A stretch of DNA of 64,000 nucleotides from Echiichthys vipera. Taxonomy: Eukaryota; Chordata; Actinopteri; Perciformes; Trachinidae. The notes beneath the pieces are model-generated. The model saw only the letters and a list, made by a program, of their open reading frames with translations, searched no databases and was not told the origin of the DNA. This document shows positions 1 to 11,007 of the stretch, piece by piece. Made by a program: the position numbers and the translations under genes. The stretch spans positions 13,104,279 through 13,168,278 of the forward strand of contig OY829655.1 of NCBI GenBank assembly GCA_963691815.1, read 5' to 3'. Position 1 is the stretch's first letter. Each line of letters begins with the position of its first letter.

Positions 1-171
1 AATGTGAATTGAGTACTCTGCCCCCAATGCCTCCAAAACTCAATATCTAAAGATATAGTTATTCTGCATGGTGTTTTGTTGTCCTCCAGCACCACAGTAA
101 GGAATCTGGGTGTTATTTTTGATCAGGATATGTCCTTCGATTCTCATATAAAACTAACGACAAGGAATTAA
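1..171 (+). mobile_element. L2/CR1-like LINE reverse-transcriptase fragment
   Basis: One frame reads openly to a TAA at 169-171 and contains VRNLGVIFDQDMSFDSHI (positions 97-150). This resembles the segment after the catalytic core in fish L2/Rex1/CR1-type reverse transcriptases (consensus close to V-R-N-L-G-V-x-F-D). Nothing upstream is visible because the window starts here. It is probably a short, dead fragment. The family assignment is from memory of the motif. Confidence 0.6.
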
Positions 172-257
172 TATTTTTACCTGAACTCATATATTAATGC
201 TGAGATAATTTTCAGTAGTTCAGGCTGGTTATCCACTCTATAAAATGCCTCTAGATT

Positions 258-1250
258 TCATAGTTGACTATCTATTTCAGTTAACCTAGCCTTAGATTTT
301 CTTTTTTTGGCTATCTCATAAGATACGATGTGGCCCCTGAGAACAGGCTTCATGGCCTCCCACAGTGTGGAGTCGCCAACTTCACCATTATCATTAGTGT
401 TTACATAAAGATCTATTTTGCTTGGGAGGAAAGAGCAAAATTCCTTCTCTTTCAGTAAAGTATTATTTAGCCGCCAATTGAATTCTCGATGTTCATGATT
501 CAGACTAAGCTTTAAAGAGACCGCAGCATGACCTGAAACTAGAATACTATGATATTTGCATTCCGTGACTTGCGACAATAATTTAGAATCCAATATAAAA
601 TAATCAATCCTTGAATAAGATTTATGAACGGCTGAGAAATATGAATAATCTCTTGCTGTGGGATTAAGGAGCCTCCAGACATCTACCAAAGTATAGGACT
701 GTACCAGATTATTAAGAGTGATACTGCACTTTGATACATTAATTTGGGAGTGTTGCCGATCGAGGACTGAATCCAAAACACAATTAAAGTCTCCACCCAA
801 GATTATATTTGTGTTAGACATGGTGGACATAGTATTGAAAAGATTCTGAAAGAAAATGGGGTCATCAAAATTGGGGCCATATAAATTTATCAAAGTTACT
901 GGTACAGAATTAAGCTCCCCTTTAACAAGCAAATATCTACCTCTGTCATCAGAAATAGTTTGTGTATGTACAAAAGGGGTGTTTTTCTTAATAAGGATCG
1001 CAACTCCTCTTACTTTTGTGCTAAAGTTTGATTGGAAAACACTGGATGCCCATGAGGGACATAATATCTTAGCGGTAGTTTTTTTAATATGTGTTTCCTG
1101 GAGCAAACATATATCAGCTTTGAGTGTATCTAAATGAGCATACACTTTTCCTCTTTTTAATGGGCTATTCATCCCCCTTACATTCCAGCTGACTATAGTA
1201 ATTTCTTCACTACTGTGCTTTCTTGGACCTCTTAGCATAGGTATTGTCAA
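258..1250 (-). mobile_element. L1-clade LINE ORF2 fragment, endonuclease domain only
   Basis: A 330-codon open frame on the - strand has the layout of an apurinic-like (APE) endonuclease. It shows IVSWNVRGMNSPLKRGKV near the start, LQETH (metal-binding Glu), GGDFNCVLD, SRIDYFILD and SGHAAVSL, the last corresponding to the usual SDH catalytic pair. The N-terminal order and the K/R-rich end with TEIDSQL fit L1/Tx1-type ORF2 proteins, which nick target DNA before reverse transcription. The frame stops just after the endonuclease and no reverse transcriptase follows below 258, so this is a truncated copy. The first codon of the frame is TTG; the first ATG is at 1238. In the last motif the sequence is S-G-H rather than S-D-H, so the copy is probably inactive. 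It is unlike the RTE elements further right. Confidence 0.85.
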
Positions 1251-1837
1251 CAGTTTAAAATAGGTGGATTATTGTATCATTTAAATGTGGGTTTGTGTGT
1301 AGCTCCACAGTGCCCCCTAACGCACGCCATGGTTGGGAAAAAGAACAAAATTCGGTGAGATCATTGCTCTCATCTTGAAGAACATGCTGACATTTTTTCA
1401 ATATTTTTCGCCTGACAGAAAGTTGGCCATCTTGGATTTTGTGCATTCATTTTCATTTTAAGAACACATGTTTGAGGCCTTTAGGATGCACAAAAAAGCT
1501 AGAAACTGTGGACACATGTTCAAGCCAATCATGTCCTTGAATTGATGTTATAATTTGACTTGAGTGCGGCATGTCCGGTCTATAGCGCCCTCTAATTACT
1601 TTGAGCACTTGAACGCATTTTAGCACACTTGATATACTCAAAAGCACATTACAATTTTGCAGACACATAACAACCCTTAAACATTGTTAAAATATACAGC
1701 CATTTTGTTCCATGTGTGTTTAACTGGCTCCACAGCGCCCCCAAAGACCTGGAAGGCCTTAGTTGAAACAAAGTTGTTCTGATATTCACGAAATTTCTTC
1801 CTAAAGTACTAAATTACTTCCTACATTTGCCATGAAC
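1251..1837. repeat. Tail of an upstream duplication unit (unit 0), without LINE
   Basis: Blocks around 1,400-1,800 are diverged copies of 7,010-7,370 and 32,060-32,420: the AACAGAAAGT/CATCTTGGA stretch, the GTCTATAGC block and the CAGCGCCCCCAAAG block. Compared with them, about 350 bp before the LINE target is missing. The stretch ends in TTTGCCATGAACGATGTGCC, the unoccupied version of the site that holds the RTE LINE in units 1-4. No gene is visible. The array therefore begins left of 1,838, and another OR may lie outside the window. Confidence 0.7.
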
Positions 1838-1918
1838 GATGTGCCGTAATGCTACGTGATGACATTTCATACGCCCATTGGCTTTGTGCAGTTTGCAGTG
1901 AAACCAGCGTGAGAAACC

Positions 1919-2135
1919 ATGGAAACCAACAGAGCCGAAGCAGGAAAAAAGGACAGAAAGAGGAAGGAGTTAGCTAATGTTAGAAAAGTAAAATCAAAAG
2001 TTCAGATTAAACTAAATGACTTAAGAGGAGGGAGTTAGCTAACTTTAGTAAAGTTAAGTCAAAAGTTCAGATTAAACTAAATGACTAAAGAGGAGGGAGT
2101 TCGCTAACGTTAGTAAAGTAAAATCAAATCAATCA
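1919..2135 (+). repeat. Minisatellite (3 copies, about 65 bp) behind a hAT-like leader
   Basis: An ATG at 1,919 opens a short frame starting METNRAEAGKKDRKRKEL, followed by three imperfect copies of a unit containing GAGTTAGCTAACGTTAGTAA and AAGTTCAGATTAAACTAAA. The same leader and array recur in every unit with 3, 5, 3, 5 and 3 copies. The basic leader resembles starts of hAT-derived zinc-finger proteins, but it is too short to be sure. No intact gene. Confidence 0.6.
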
Positions 2136-3495
2136 ATTTCTGGAGATTCAACAGAGCAGAAGCACACAAGCCTGTTTCTGTATCTGACCCCAAAAAAGGT
2201 GTTGCTCTATCTACGTAGTGAAGCAAATCCCTCCCCTTTTTACTCAGTTGATTCCCATTGCTTCACCCTTCCTTTCTCTGCTCGTCTTCTCCATCAAACA
2301 GGTGTGGGCCCGCATAATCAAGGTCATACAACAGTGGTTACCCATGGCCAGTAAGGCATGAGTGAATCCAAGGCATGAAATAATGTGACAATTTGTAACT
2401 GAGTAACATATTGAATAACATACTGACTCTAAGGGAATATATATTAACACATTAGAAAGTTACCAACCACATTGGCTGGTGATCAAAAAAGTGTATTTGG
2501 AACCCTGATTATATCACTGAAATGTCTTGTGATGGTCGGACCTGGCATGTGAATCCATAGTTACACCAACAGTAACGACTAACAGTAATTTGCACATTAG
2601 CTTGCAATACATCTGTGCACCCAACAGTCATATTATAGCTTTATTTCAACTAGCAGATCACATTCCTGCTGAAACATGTCCAGTTGTGTAGTGTTTGGTT
2701 AATAAAACATTTTCACTGTAGAAAGTGCTGCTAAATTCCCTTACAGTCCATTGTTTGCTACATGTAGCTACATGCTAACGCCAGACAAAGCTGTGTTGCT
2801 TCTGTTGTTCATTTCTCATGAATTACAGAGCACACTTCTGCTGAATATGGACACTAGTATATCTAGCCCGGAAACCAGACAAATCTACCCAGGTCATGTT
2901 TCATTTGCTGAAGCGGGTATGTCCGGCCCCTCTACCATAAAGACAGATTTCCAACAACTTGAGATAAGACGGGCCAATCACAGCCATTTATCTCATAAAG
3001 ACCTGGTTTAAAGGGATAGTTCAGCTTTTTTAAATGTGGTTGTATGAGGTGCTTATGCATAGTGGGTACATTACCTACAGTGGATGATGGTTAGCATGCT
3101 GTAAGTTTGGAGAAGCAGACAGGAGTACTGATATACGTGCTGCTGTGGACAGGGGGCAGCAGCTGCAGCAAAACATACTTTATTCAGCTTAAAAAAAACA
3201 GCCCACCTAAAAATATTCAAATTCAGTTTTAGTGTATTAGAATAATTCCGTTGCTTTTTATCTAAACACCGGTGATACACCAAGAAATGGCAAAGTACTG
3301 CTTGGTGCAATAATTACATAATTTCTGTGGCCAAGAGGTTTGTTTGTGTTTGAGGTGGAAATATATTCTTTGTAAACATTGGTCAACATGTCACAGGAGT
3401 CACTATCTGTTGCTGATTGGCGGGTATTCTCTGGTCTTACTTCACACTAAAAGCAAATAAACAACTGCAAGCAATTAGACATCTTTTTCATCAAT
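2136..3495. other. Unit 1 spacer upstream of the OR, no supported gene
   Basis: This stretch is repeated with small changes in each unit (for example 11,640-12,420 and 18,945-19,970). It holds the repeat-like sequence TTAAAGGGATAGTTCAGCTT near 3,009 and short frames that match between units only because the DNA is duplicated. I see no splice-consistent gene or RNA. Confidence 0.6.
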
Positions 3496-3639
3496 AAGAA
3501 AGAGGTAAAATGACGATTACAAAACTCAGATCTGTTCAAACAACAGGGAACACGGCACTGCAGCGTTGTAAAAATACAAAACTTGGACCAGCTAGGACCC
3601 GGGAATCATATTTTGAAAGGGCGTTACGTCACGATTTAG
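3496..3639 (+). repeat. Right half of a terminal-inverted-repeat element, unit 1
   Basis: About 145 bp, from AAGAAAGAGGTAAAATGAC to GGGCGTTACGTCACGATTTA, match the right half of the complete element at 59,743-60,046. The outermost end and the whole left half are missing. Confidence 0.75.
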
Positions 3640-4515
3640 AGCAGTAGAGCACCATACAGATTTTTGTATACTATTTAAGGTTATAGTGATCTGGACATTG
3701 TTTAAGAATTCAGTTTTGGAGTGATCAAGCTTGAGGCAAATTTGTGATTTTTGAAATTGGGCTGTATATCTAAAATTTATTCAACTTGACTTGATTATAT
3801 TATTTTATTCTTAGAGCTGCATTTGCAAAAATTATTGACTTCTGCATACTTGGCTAGCTGGAAAAAAACAAATTAAGAAAAGTGATTTCCTACTGCTATG
3901 CAAATATGTCATAGTTTTTGTTTTGAAAAAAAGTTGCTTGGCTTGTATTTGATTGGCTCTCTAGCACAGCCCAACCCAGCTCTTTGAACAAGAAGACGAT
4001 AAAGTTCAGTGGAAGCTTTTGTCTTGTTCAGTTTAGAGGGTTGCAGCAGCAACCACCTGCAGGCTTTCATATATGTGAGGTACTAGTGATCTTAAAATGC
4101 CAATTTGAATATTTGTTATTATACTGTATTCTTTCTAGACTTCTGTCATGATATCTACATCCTCGCACTGTTTTTTTCATTAGAGTGGTGATACATTCTG
4201 TTGTACACTGGTATACAGAGATCAATGTTGAAATTTTTGCTCAGTTGTTTGGAAAAAAACTTAATGACATTACTGAAACTTGAATTCAACACGATGAGGT
4301 TACTTTGTGATTCTTTGTTTATGTACTCTGACAGAGCAGCACCTGAATGTGTTGTCCTATTTCAGACCAGGGTTATTGTATCATTTAAATGTTGGATATG
4401 CAGAAGATTTTGCTGAGGCGTTATTCAGAAAGATAATCGATAACATTGTTACTGAGGTTTTTTTTGCTGCGAGCCTCTTTGTTTTGTCGTGTGGCACTCA
4501 TATTACACGAGAGAA

Positions 4516-5442
4516 ATGGAGAACTCAACTGAGATTGTGTCTTTTGTGCTGGCTGCCTATGGTGACATCGGACAGTTAAAATACCTGTATTTCAGCATAA
4601 TGCTGTTATGGTACCTCGTCATATGTGTGGTCAACACAGTTCTTATTATGGTCATATTTGTCGACAGAAGCATGCATGAGCCAATGTATATATTATTATG
4701 TAATTTATTTGTGAATGAAATAGGAGGCAGCCTTTCAATTTATCCTCTTCTGCTCCTACAGATGTTTTCAGATACACATGAAGTGAGCCTGCCATGGTGT
4801 TTTCTGCAGATGTGTTACATCTACACGTGTGGTTCTGTTGAGTTTTGCAGTTTAGCAGCCATGGCCTATGACAGACACCTCTGTATCTGTTATCCTTTAC
4901 ACTACAATGTCATTATGGACACATCGAGAGTAGGTCTCATCATTCTGCTTATATGGTTGTATTCATTTGTGAACTTTATGTTCACATTTGCATTCGTCAT
5001 AAATTTGACATTTTGTGGAAATGTCATTGACAAAGTGTTTTGTGACCTCCATTTAGTAATTAAACTTGCATGTTCAGCTTCAATACTTCACAACATATCA
5101 GACTTGATTTTTGCCTTTTTGACTATGTTTGTCCCATTTGGTCTCATTTTATTCTCTTACATGAAGATTTTGGCTGTTTGTCTGAATACGTCTAAAGAAA
5201 ACAGGCAGAAAGCCATCACCACCTGCACACCTCAGATTGTCTGCCTGTCAAATATGTTTATCGGCTGCATTTTTCACTTTGTGGATTCCAGGTTTAATGT
5301 GTCCTATGTACCGGATAAAATGCGAGTTATTTTATCTGTATATCTCCTCCTTTTCCAGCCAATAGCCACCCCCTTTATGTATGGATTTAACCTACCAAAA
5401 ATAAGACAAGCCTGTAAAAAAATTCTGTTTAACAGAAAATAA
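4516..5442 (+). CDS. Olfactory receptor, teleost type, copy 1 (intact)
   Basis: A single-exon frame of 308 aa encodes a class A seven-transmembrane odorant receptor. Such receptors couple odorants to Golf/cAMP signalling in olfactory neuron cilia. The ATG at 4516 gives the usual short N-terminus with a glycosylation site (N3-S-T). Visible motifs are MHEPMY (53-58, first intracellular loop), Cys95 at the start of helix 3, MAYDR (116-120, the DRY-type motif) followed by HLCICYPL, Cys167/176/186 in the second extracellular loop, KAITTC (232-237) and PIATPFMYG (282-290). The last motif replaces the usual Asn of NPxxY with Thr, as in all five copies. Length is typical for the family. Residues found only in this copy include V35, M45, L81 and G209. 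The signal AATAAA (5438-5443) overlaps the stop codon. Family identity is firm; subfamily and ligand are unknown. Confidence 0.95.
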   Translation: MENSTEIVSFVLAAYGDIGQLKYLYFSIMLLWYLVICVVNTVLIMVIFVDRSMHEPMYILLCNLFVNEIGGSLSIYPLLLLQMFSDTHEVSLPWCFLQMCYIYTCGSVEFCSLAAMAYDRHLCICYPLHYNVIMDTSRVGLIILLIWLYSFVNFMFTFAFVINLTFCGNVIDKVFCDLHLVIKLACSASILHNISDLIFAFLTMFVPFGLILFSYMKILAVCLNTSKENRQKAITTCTPQIVCLSNMFIGCIFHFVDSRFNVSYVPDKMRVILSVYLLLFQPIATPFMYGFNLPKIRQACKKILFNRK

Positions 5443-7733
5443 AAATTTGTCTTCATGTTGAAAGAGTTTGTTTAAAGCAATGTGGGGTATCTCTGCTCTG
5501 TGAAGAAATACCATGTTTGTCTGCAGAGTGTAGTTTTAAGTGCCTTTTTCGATTGCGAGGGAAAACTAATTTTGAGTGAATGAGCCAATAACATTGTATT
5601 TGTTCAAAACACTTTAAGAACTCTTTCATGAACTGAACAAAGTCCGGTATGTAGTTGGATTTTCGGCAAAGCTAATGAGAAAAGACAGGACAGTTCATCT
5701 AGAAAGTATGGTGGCCCTGAGAGCTTACAGCAATGCAACTTAAGAAAACACATACAAATAGGCAAACCACAAGCATATCAAGAAAAGATCTTCATCAATT
5801 TGACAACACATGTGCAGCATTTGGATGCAAATTATTAAGAAAAAGCATTGCAAATAAACTGCAACAGAACGAAATGTTTTGTGAGGTGTTGCCCTACTGC
5901 CAGCCCACCACATTCTATGGTTATACAATCGTAATGATCTGTGATTCTACCGTGCTTTCGTTGTACACTAGTGTTGGCTCATGGTGAAGTAGCACTGGCC
6001 AATGGGCACTAGCATCTGCCACCTGGGGGCTGCATCTTTGTGGGCAGTTAAGGTGGACAGCCAAGGGAAACTTAACAGCTGAGAAGGCTACATGTTATAA
6101 AAGCAGTGAAATCTTTAATGTTTGACCCAAAACGTCTAACACACTTTCAATACAGTGAGAGGTGCAGAAAACAGAGGAGCGGTGGCTCAGCTGTTAAGTG
6201 AAATGTCCCTTAACTTTCCCTTCAACTGCTGACAAAGAAGCTACGGATCACTTGGTAACTTTTATGCCCCTGAACACCCACACAGGTGTTTTCGGGTGAA
6301 GGTTAAAGGTGGAAGCGGTTTTGATGAGAATTTGATGGGGATTCATGTGGTCATAAACGTCCTTCCACCACCAAGAATAATAAAGGAGACTCTGGAAGAT
6401 GTCAATCGATCATAGTTGACACCCACACAGTCCTGAGATGAGGTGTAATAAACGGATTAACTGAAAACACCTGTGTGGGTCTTTAAGGTCTTTCAGTGTA
6501 GTTAATCGGAGACAGTCGCTGCTTTTAGTGTGCAAAGCTCTCCATCTCCCGCTGCAGCTCCAACTGCAGTTTGAAAGTGGCAATGTGTTTTCCTATGCCT
6601 TGACACTAGCTGAAGCCCTGGCAAATGACGGGACCACATCCTTGCTGCTCTGGTCCCCGCTGATGAGACTACAGCCCCGGGGTGGCAGATGCCAGAGCTC
6701 ACTCTCACCGAGAGCCAACACCAGTGTGGCACAAAAGCACGGTGGAATCAAAGATTATTATGTTTGTAAAACCATGGAATGGAGGATTCATGGAACGCCC
6801 TCGATGTGGCATGGCGGTGAATTTTGTCCAAAACTTGAAAAAGGAAGTCGACAAAGCTCAACTTTACTTTTTCCAATCTGCCCCAAATTTCACATGTTGG
6901 ATAACAGTCCAAGCCTTACAACATCTACATGCTGAAATTGAGTCATAGTCATAGCGCCCCCTACTGACAACAGGAAGTCAGCTTTATGTTTCAAACTTCG
7001 TCGCCTAACAGAAAGTCGGCCATCTTGGACTTTGTGCATTCATTTTCATTTTAAGAACACATGTTTGAGGCCTTTAGGATGCACAAAAATTCTAGAAACT
7101 GTGGACACATGTTCAAACCAATTTTGTTCTTGATTTGATGTTATAATTTGACTTGAGTGTGGCATGTCCGGTCTATAGCACCCTCTAATTTTAAGCACAC
7201 TTGTTATACTCGAAAGCACAATACAATTTTGCAGACACATGAGAACCCTTAAACATTGTGAAAATATACAGCCATTTTGTTCCATGTGTGTTTAGCTGGC
7301 TCCACGGCGCCCCCAAAGGCCTGGAAGGCCTTAGTTGAAACAAAGTTGCTCTGATATTCACAAAATTTGGTACCGACATAGCTTTAATCATTTTAGTATT
7401 TCATGCAAACCTTCAAACTCCTCCTAGAGAGATTATCAGATTAATTTCATATTTTCTTGGTATAATCCTCCCACTAATGTGACAGTAAATAGTGTAGGAA
7501 TAGTCAATACCTCGAACGATGATGTCATAACTCATGTGACTCCCCACCATTTGAGGCAGGTATAGTGTTTTTCATAACTTCTAGAGAATTCAACAGATCA
7601 ATCTCAAATGTGGTCAGCAGAATCATGAGACCTTCACGATGCCATGTACAATAAGAGGCATTACATGTATGATACAAGGTTGTCAGTCATCAATCCGTGT
7701 TGCAGTACTTCCTACATTTGCCATGAAGGATGT
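5443..7733. other. Long spacer between OR-1 and its LINE, mostly repeats
   Basis: The spacer is matched by unit 4 (29,688-32,828) but not by units 2 and 3, which have a short replacement. It includes an inverted repeat (6,276-6,480), a block with CAGCTCCAACTGCAG (6,550-6,760), and a block with TAGCGCCCCCTACTGACA and CGGCGCCCCCAAAGGCC (6,950-7,340) that is also seen at 1,300-1,770. Several short frames occur, but none has a recognisable domain. Confidence 0.55.
6276..6480. repeat. Inverted repeat, 18-bp perfect arms
   Basis: ACCCACACAGGTGTTTTC (6,276-6,293) is the exact reverse complement of 6,463-6,480, with a 169-bp spacer. The unit 4 counterpart (31,273-31,290 and 31,501-31,518) has one mismatch. 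It may be part of a small non-autonomous DNA element. Confidence 0.65.
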
Positions 7734-10560
7734 ACCTCTCCAGGAACCATCACCTTATCGTGGTGGAGAGGTTTGTGTGTCCCTATGAACCTGAGGGCTG
7801 TGTTGTCGGGAGCCTAGTGCTCCTGCTAGGGTCTCCCATGGCAGAGTGGTCTCAGCCGAAGGGCCGGACAAAGGTGTGGTTCACAAAGACTCAATGGACA
7901 AACAAGGAAGAGGAAGAAAGACCCTGCCCGGAGGAAGCCCGGGGCCCCCGTTTGGAGCCAGGCCGGTGATCCTTCTTGGAGGCATTGGGCGGGTGTGGGG
8001 ATACTCACAAATCCCGGCCTGAGCGCCGCAATGTAGGAGTTCACCCCGGTGGACCAGAGGGTCGCCTCCTTGCACCTGAAGTTGGTAGGGGGGAAAACTC
8101 TAACTGTTGTTTGTATGCATATATGCACCGAACAGCAGTTCAGAGTATTCGGCCTTCTTGGAGACCCTAAATGGAGTCCTGCAGGGGGCTCCAGTAGAGG
8201 ACCCCATAGTTCTGCTGGGAGACTTCAACGCCCACGTGGGCAATGATGGAGACACCTGGAGAGGCGTGGTTGGGAGGAATGGCCTCCCTGATCTAAATCC
8301 GAGCGGTCGTCTGTTATTAGACTTCTGTGCTAGTCACGAATTGTCTATAACTAACACCATGTTCGAACATAAGGATGCTCATAAGTGTACGTGGTACCAG
8401 AGCACCCTAGGCCAAAGGTCGATGATCGATTTTGTAATATCATCTGATCTGAGGCCGTATGTTTTGGACACTCGAGTGAAGAGAGGGGCAGAGCTGTCAA
8501 CTGATCACCATCTGGTGATGAGTTGGGTCAGAGGATGGGGGAAGATTCTGGACAGACCAGGTAAGCCCAAACGAGTAGTTCAGATGAACTGGGAACGTCT
8601 GGAGGAGGCCCCTGTCTGAGAGATCTTCTACTCACACCTCCGGCGGAGCTTTTCTGGCATCCCTGTGGAGGTTGTGGGCATTGAACCAGAGTGGGCAATG
8701 TTTAAAGCTTCCATTGCTGAAGCTGCTGCGGTGAGTTGTGGCCTTAAGGTCTTAGGTGCCCCAAGGGGCGGTAACCCTTGAACACTGTGGTCAAGGAAGC
8801 TGTCCGACTGAAGAAGGAGGCCTTCCAGGATATGTTATCCCAGAAGACTCCGGAGGCAGTTGCAAGGTACCGACAGGCCAGAAGGGCTGCAGCCTCTGCT
8901 GTGTCAGAGGCAAAGCAGCGGGTGTGGTAGAAGTTCGGAGAAGTCACGGAGAAGGACTTTCGGAGAGCACCAAGGTGCTTCTGGAAAACCATTCGACATC
9001 TTAGGAGGGGGAAACGGGGAACCGTCCAAGCTGTTTACAGTAAGGACAGGACGCTGGTGACACCAGCCGGTGAGGTAATCGGGCGGTGGAAGGAGCACTT
9101 TAAGGAACTCCTTTAATCCGACTAACACGCCCTCTTTTCTAGAGGCAGAGCTGGAGGCTGATAGGGAATCATTGTCAATATCTCTGGAGGAAGTCACTGA
9201 GGTAGTTAAACAACTCCACAGTGGCAAAGCCCCAGGGATTGATGAGATCCGTCCAGAAATGCTGAAATCTTTGGGTTTGGAGGGGCTGTCTTGGTTGACA
9301 CGTCTCTTCAACATTGCGTGGAAGTCTGGGACAGTGCCAAGGGAGTGTCAGACTGGGGTGGTGGTTCCCCTATTTAAAAAGGGGGACCAGAGGGTGTGTG
9401 CCAATTACAGGGGTATCACACTACACCGTCCTGGACGTGGAACAACGGACCAGCTCTTCACTTTCGGAAGGATCCTGGAAGGGGGCCTGGGAGTATGCCC
9501 ATCCAGTCTACATGTGCTTTGTGAATCTGGAGAGGGAATATGACCGGGTCCCTCGGGAGATACTGCGGGAGGTGCTGCGGGAGTATGGGGTGAGGGGGTC
9601 ACTTTTGTGGGCAATCCAAACTCTGTACACCCAAAGCAAGAGCTGTGTCCGGATCCTCTGCGGTAAGTCGGGTTTGTTCCCACCAGAGGTGCGCTTTGTC
9701 TCCAATCCTGCTCGTGATTCCCATGGACAGGATATCGAGGCGTAGTCGTGGTGGGGAGGGGTTGCAGTTCGGTGGCTGAGGATCTCGTCTCTGCTTTTTG
9801 CAGATGATGTGGTCCTGATGGCATCGTCAGTCAGTGACCTTCAGAACTCACAGGATCGGTTCGCAACCAATGAGGATCAGCACCTTTAAATCTGAGGCCA
9901 TGGCTCTCAGCAGGAAACCGGTGGATTGCTTACTCCAGATAGGGAATGAGTCCTTACCCCAAGTGAAGGAGTTCAAATACCTTGGGATCATGTTCACTAG
10001 TGAGGGGACAATGGAGCGTGAGTTCAGCCGGAAAATCGTAGCGGGCAGTGTTGCAGTCGCTCTACCGCACGGTTGTGACGAAAAGAGAGCTGAGCCGGAA
10101 GGCAAAGCTCTTGATCTACCGGTCAATCTTCATTCCTACCCTCACCTATGGTCATGAAAGCTGGGTCATGACCAAAAGAACGAGGTTGCGGGTACAAGCA
10201 GCCGAAATGGGTTTAATCAGGAGGGTGGCTGGAATCTCCCTTAGAGATAGGGAGAAGTTCAGCCATCCGTGAGGAACTCGGAGTAGAGCCGCTGCTCCTT
10301 TGCGTTGAAAGGAGCCAGTTGAGGTGGTTCAGGCATCTAGTAAGGATGCCCCCTGGGCGCCTCCCTAGGGGGTTGTTTCAGGCTCGTCCAACCGGGGGGA
10401 GGCCTCGGGGAAGGCCCAGGACTAGGTGGAGAGATTATATCTCTACACTGGCCTGGGAACGCCTAGGGATCCCACAGTTAGAGCTGGTTAATGTGGCCCG
10501 GGAAAAGGGAGTTTGGGGTCCCCTGACCCCGGATAAGCGGTTGAAGATGAGATGAGATGG
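7734..10560 (+). mobile_element. RTE-clade LINE, dead copy 1
   Basis: About 2.8 kb in + orientation between short GATGT target duplications (7,729-7,733 and 10,561-10,565). The 5' end starts ACCTCTCCAGGAACCATCAC. The endonuclease frame (8,107-8,619) shows LLGDFNAHVG, RSMIDFV and TDHHLV. The reverse-transcriptase part shows GKAPGIDEIRPEML (9,172 on), LFKKGDQRVCANYRGI, LEREYDRVP in another frame, LLFADDVVLM (9,794-9,823) and FKYLGIMF. The C-terminal part shows RWFRHLVRMPPGRLP (10,319 on). It ends with AAGCGGTTGAAGATG and a GATGA tail. About 90 bp are missing at 9,421-9,426 relative to copy 4, and several frameshifts break it. It is of Rex3/Expander-like RTE type; the exact family is not assigned. 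Confidence 0.9.
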
Positions 10561-10687
10561 GATGTGCCGTAATGCTATTTGATGACGTTTCATACGCCCA
10601 TTGGCTGTGTGCAGTTTGCAGTGAAACCAGCGTGAGAAACCATGGAAACGAAAAGAGCCGAAGCAGGAAAAAAGGACAGAAAGAGGA

Positions 10688-11007
10688 AGGAGTTAGCTAA
10701 TGTTAGATAAGTAAAATCAAAAGTTCAGATTTAACTAAATGACTAAAGAGGAGGGAGTTAGCTAATGTTAGTAAGGTAAAGTAAAGTCAAAAAGTTTAGA
10801 TTAAATTAAGTGACTAAACAGGAGGGAGTTCGCTAACGTTAGTAAAGTAAAGTCAAAAAGTTCAGATTAACTAAATGACTAAAGAGGAGGGAGTTAGCTA
10901 ACATTAGTAAAGTTAAGTCAAAAGTTCAGATTAAACTAAATGACTAAAGAGGAGGGAGTTCACTAACGTTAGTAAAGTAAAATCAAAAGTTCAGATTAAA
11001 CTAAATG
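10688..11007 (+). repeat. Minisatellite, 5 copies, unit 2
   Basis: Five imperfect copies of about 65 bp, beginning near 10,688, 10,754, 10,823, 10,888 and 10,952. Same family as 1,965-2,135. Confidence 0.75.

Larger units (their letters stand above)
1838..10560 (+). repeat. Tandem duplication unit 1 (8.7 kb)
   Basis: The unit runs from the GATGTGCCGTAATGCT landmark to the end of its LINE. Order: hAT-like leader and 3-copy minisatellite (1,900-2,135); 2,140-3,480 diverse repeat-like DNA also found in the other units; half of a terminal-inverted-repeat element (3,496-3,639); OR gene (4,516-5,442); long spacer (5,443-7,728); RTE LINE (7,734-10,560). Compared with units 2-4 it lacks the GATA microsatellite block and keeps extra blocks at about 2,360-2,705 and 3,680-3,860, which only unit 5 shares. 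Confidence 0.9.

Noticed and set aside
2751..3011. Frame of about 86 codons repeated in every unit (with ATGTCCAGTTGTGTAGTG upstream near 2,677, briefly considered as a THAP-type start)
   Set aside because: No zinc-binding pattern continues after the first Cys and the frame is interrupted. Sharing between units reflects duplication only.
4307..4579. Frame of about 90 codons upstream of and overlapping each OR start, seen in every unit
   Set aside because: It runs out of frame into the OR gene. Conservation between units is explained by recent duplication, and it has no recognisable domain.
7826..8128. Numerous - strand frames over the LINEs (for example 8,904-9,314 and 9,405-9,824)
   Set aside because: They are shadows of GC-rich LINE coding sequence on the other strand.
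8107..8619. Could the array LINE be an active autonomous element?
   Set aside because: Every copy has frameshifts plus deletions in the endonuclease or reverse transcriptase, and copy 4 also lost a catalytic Asp.
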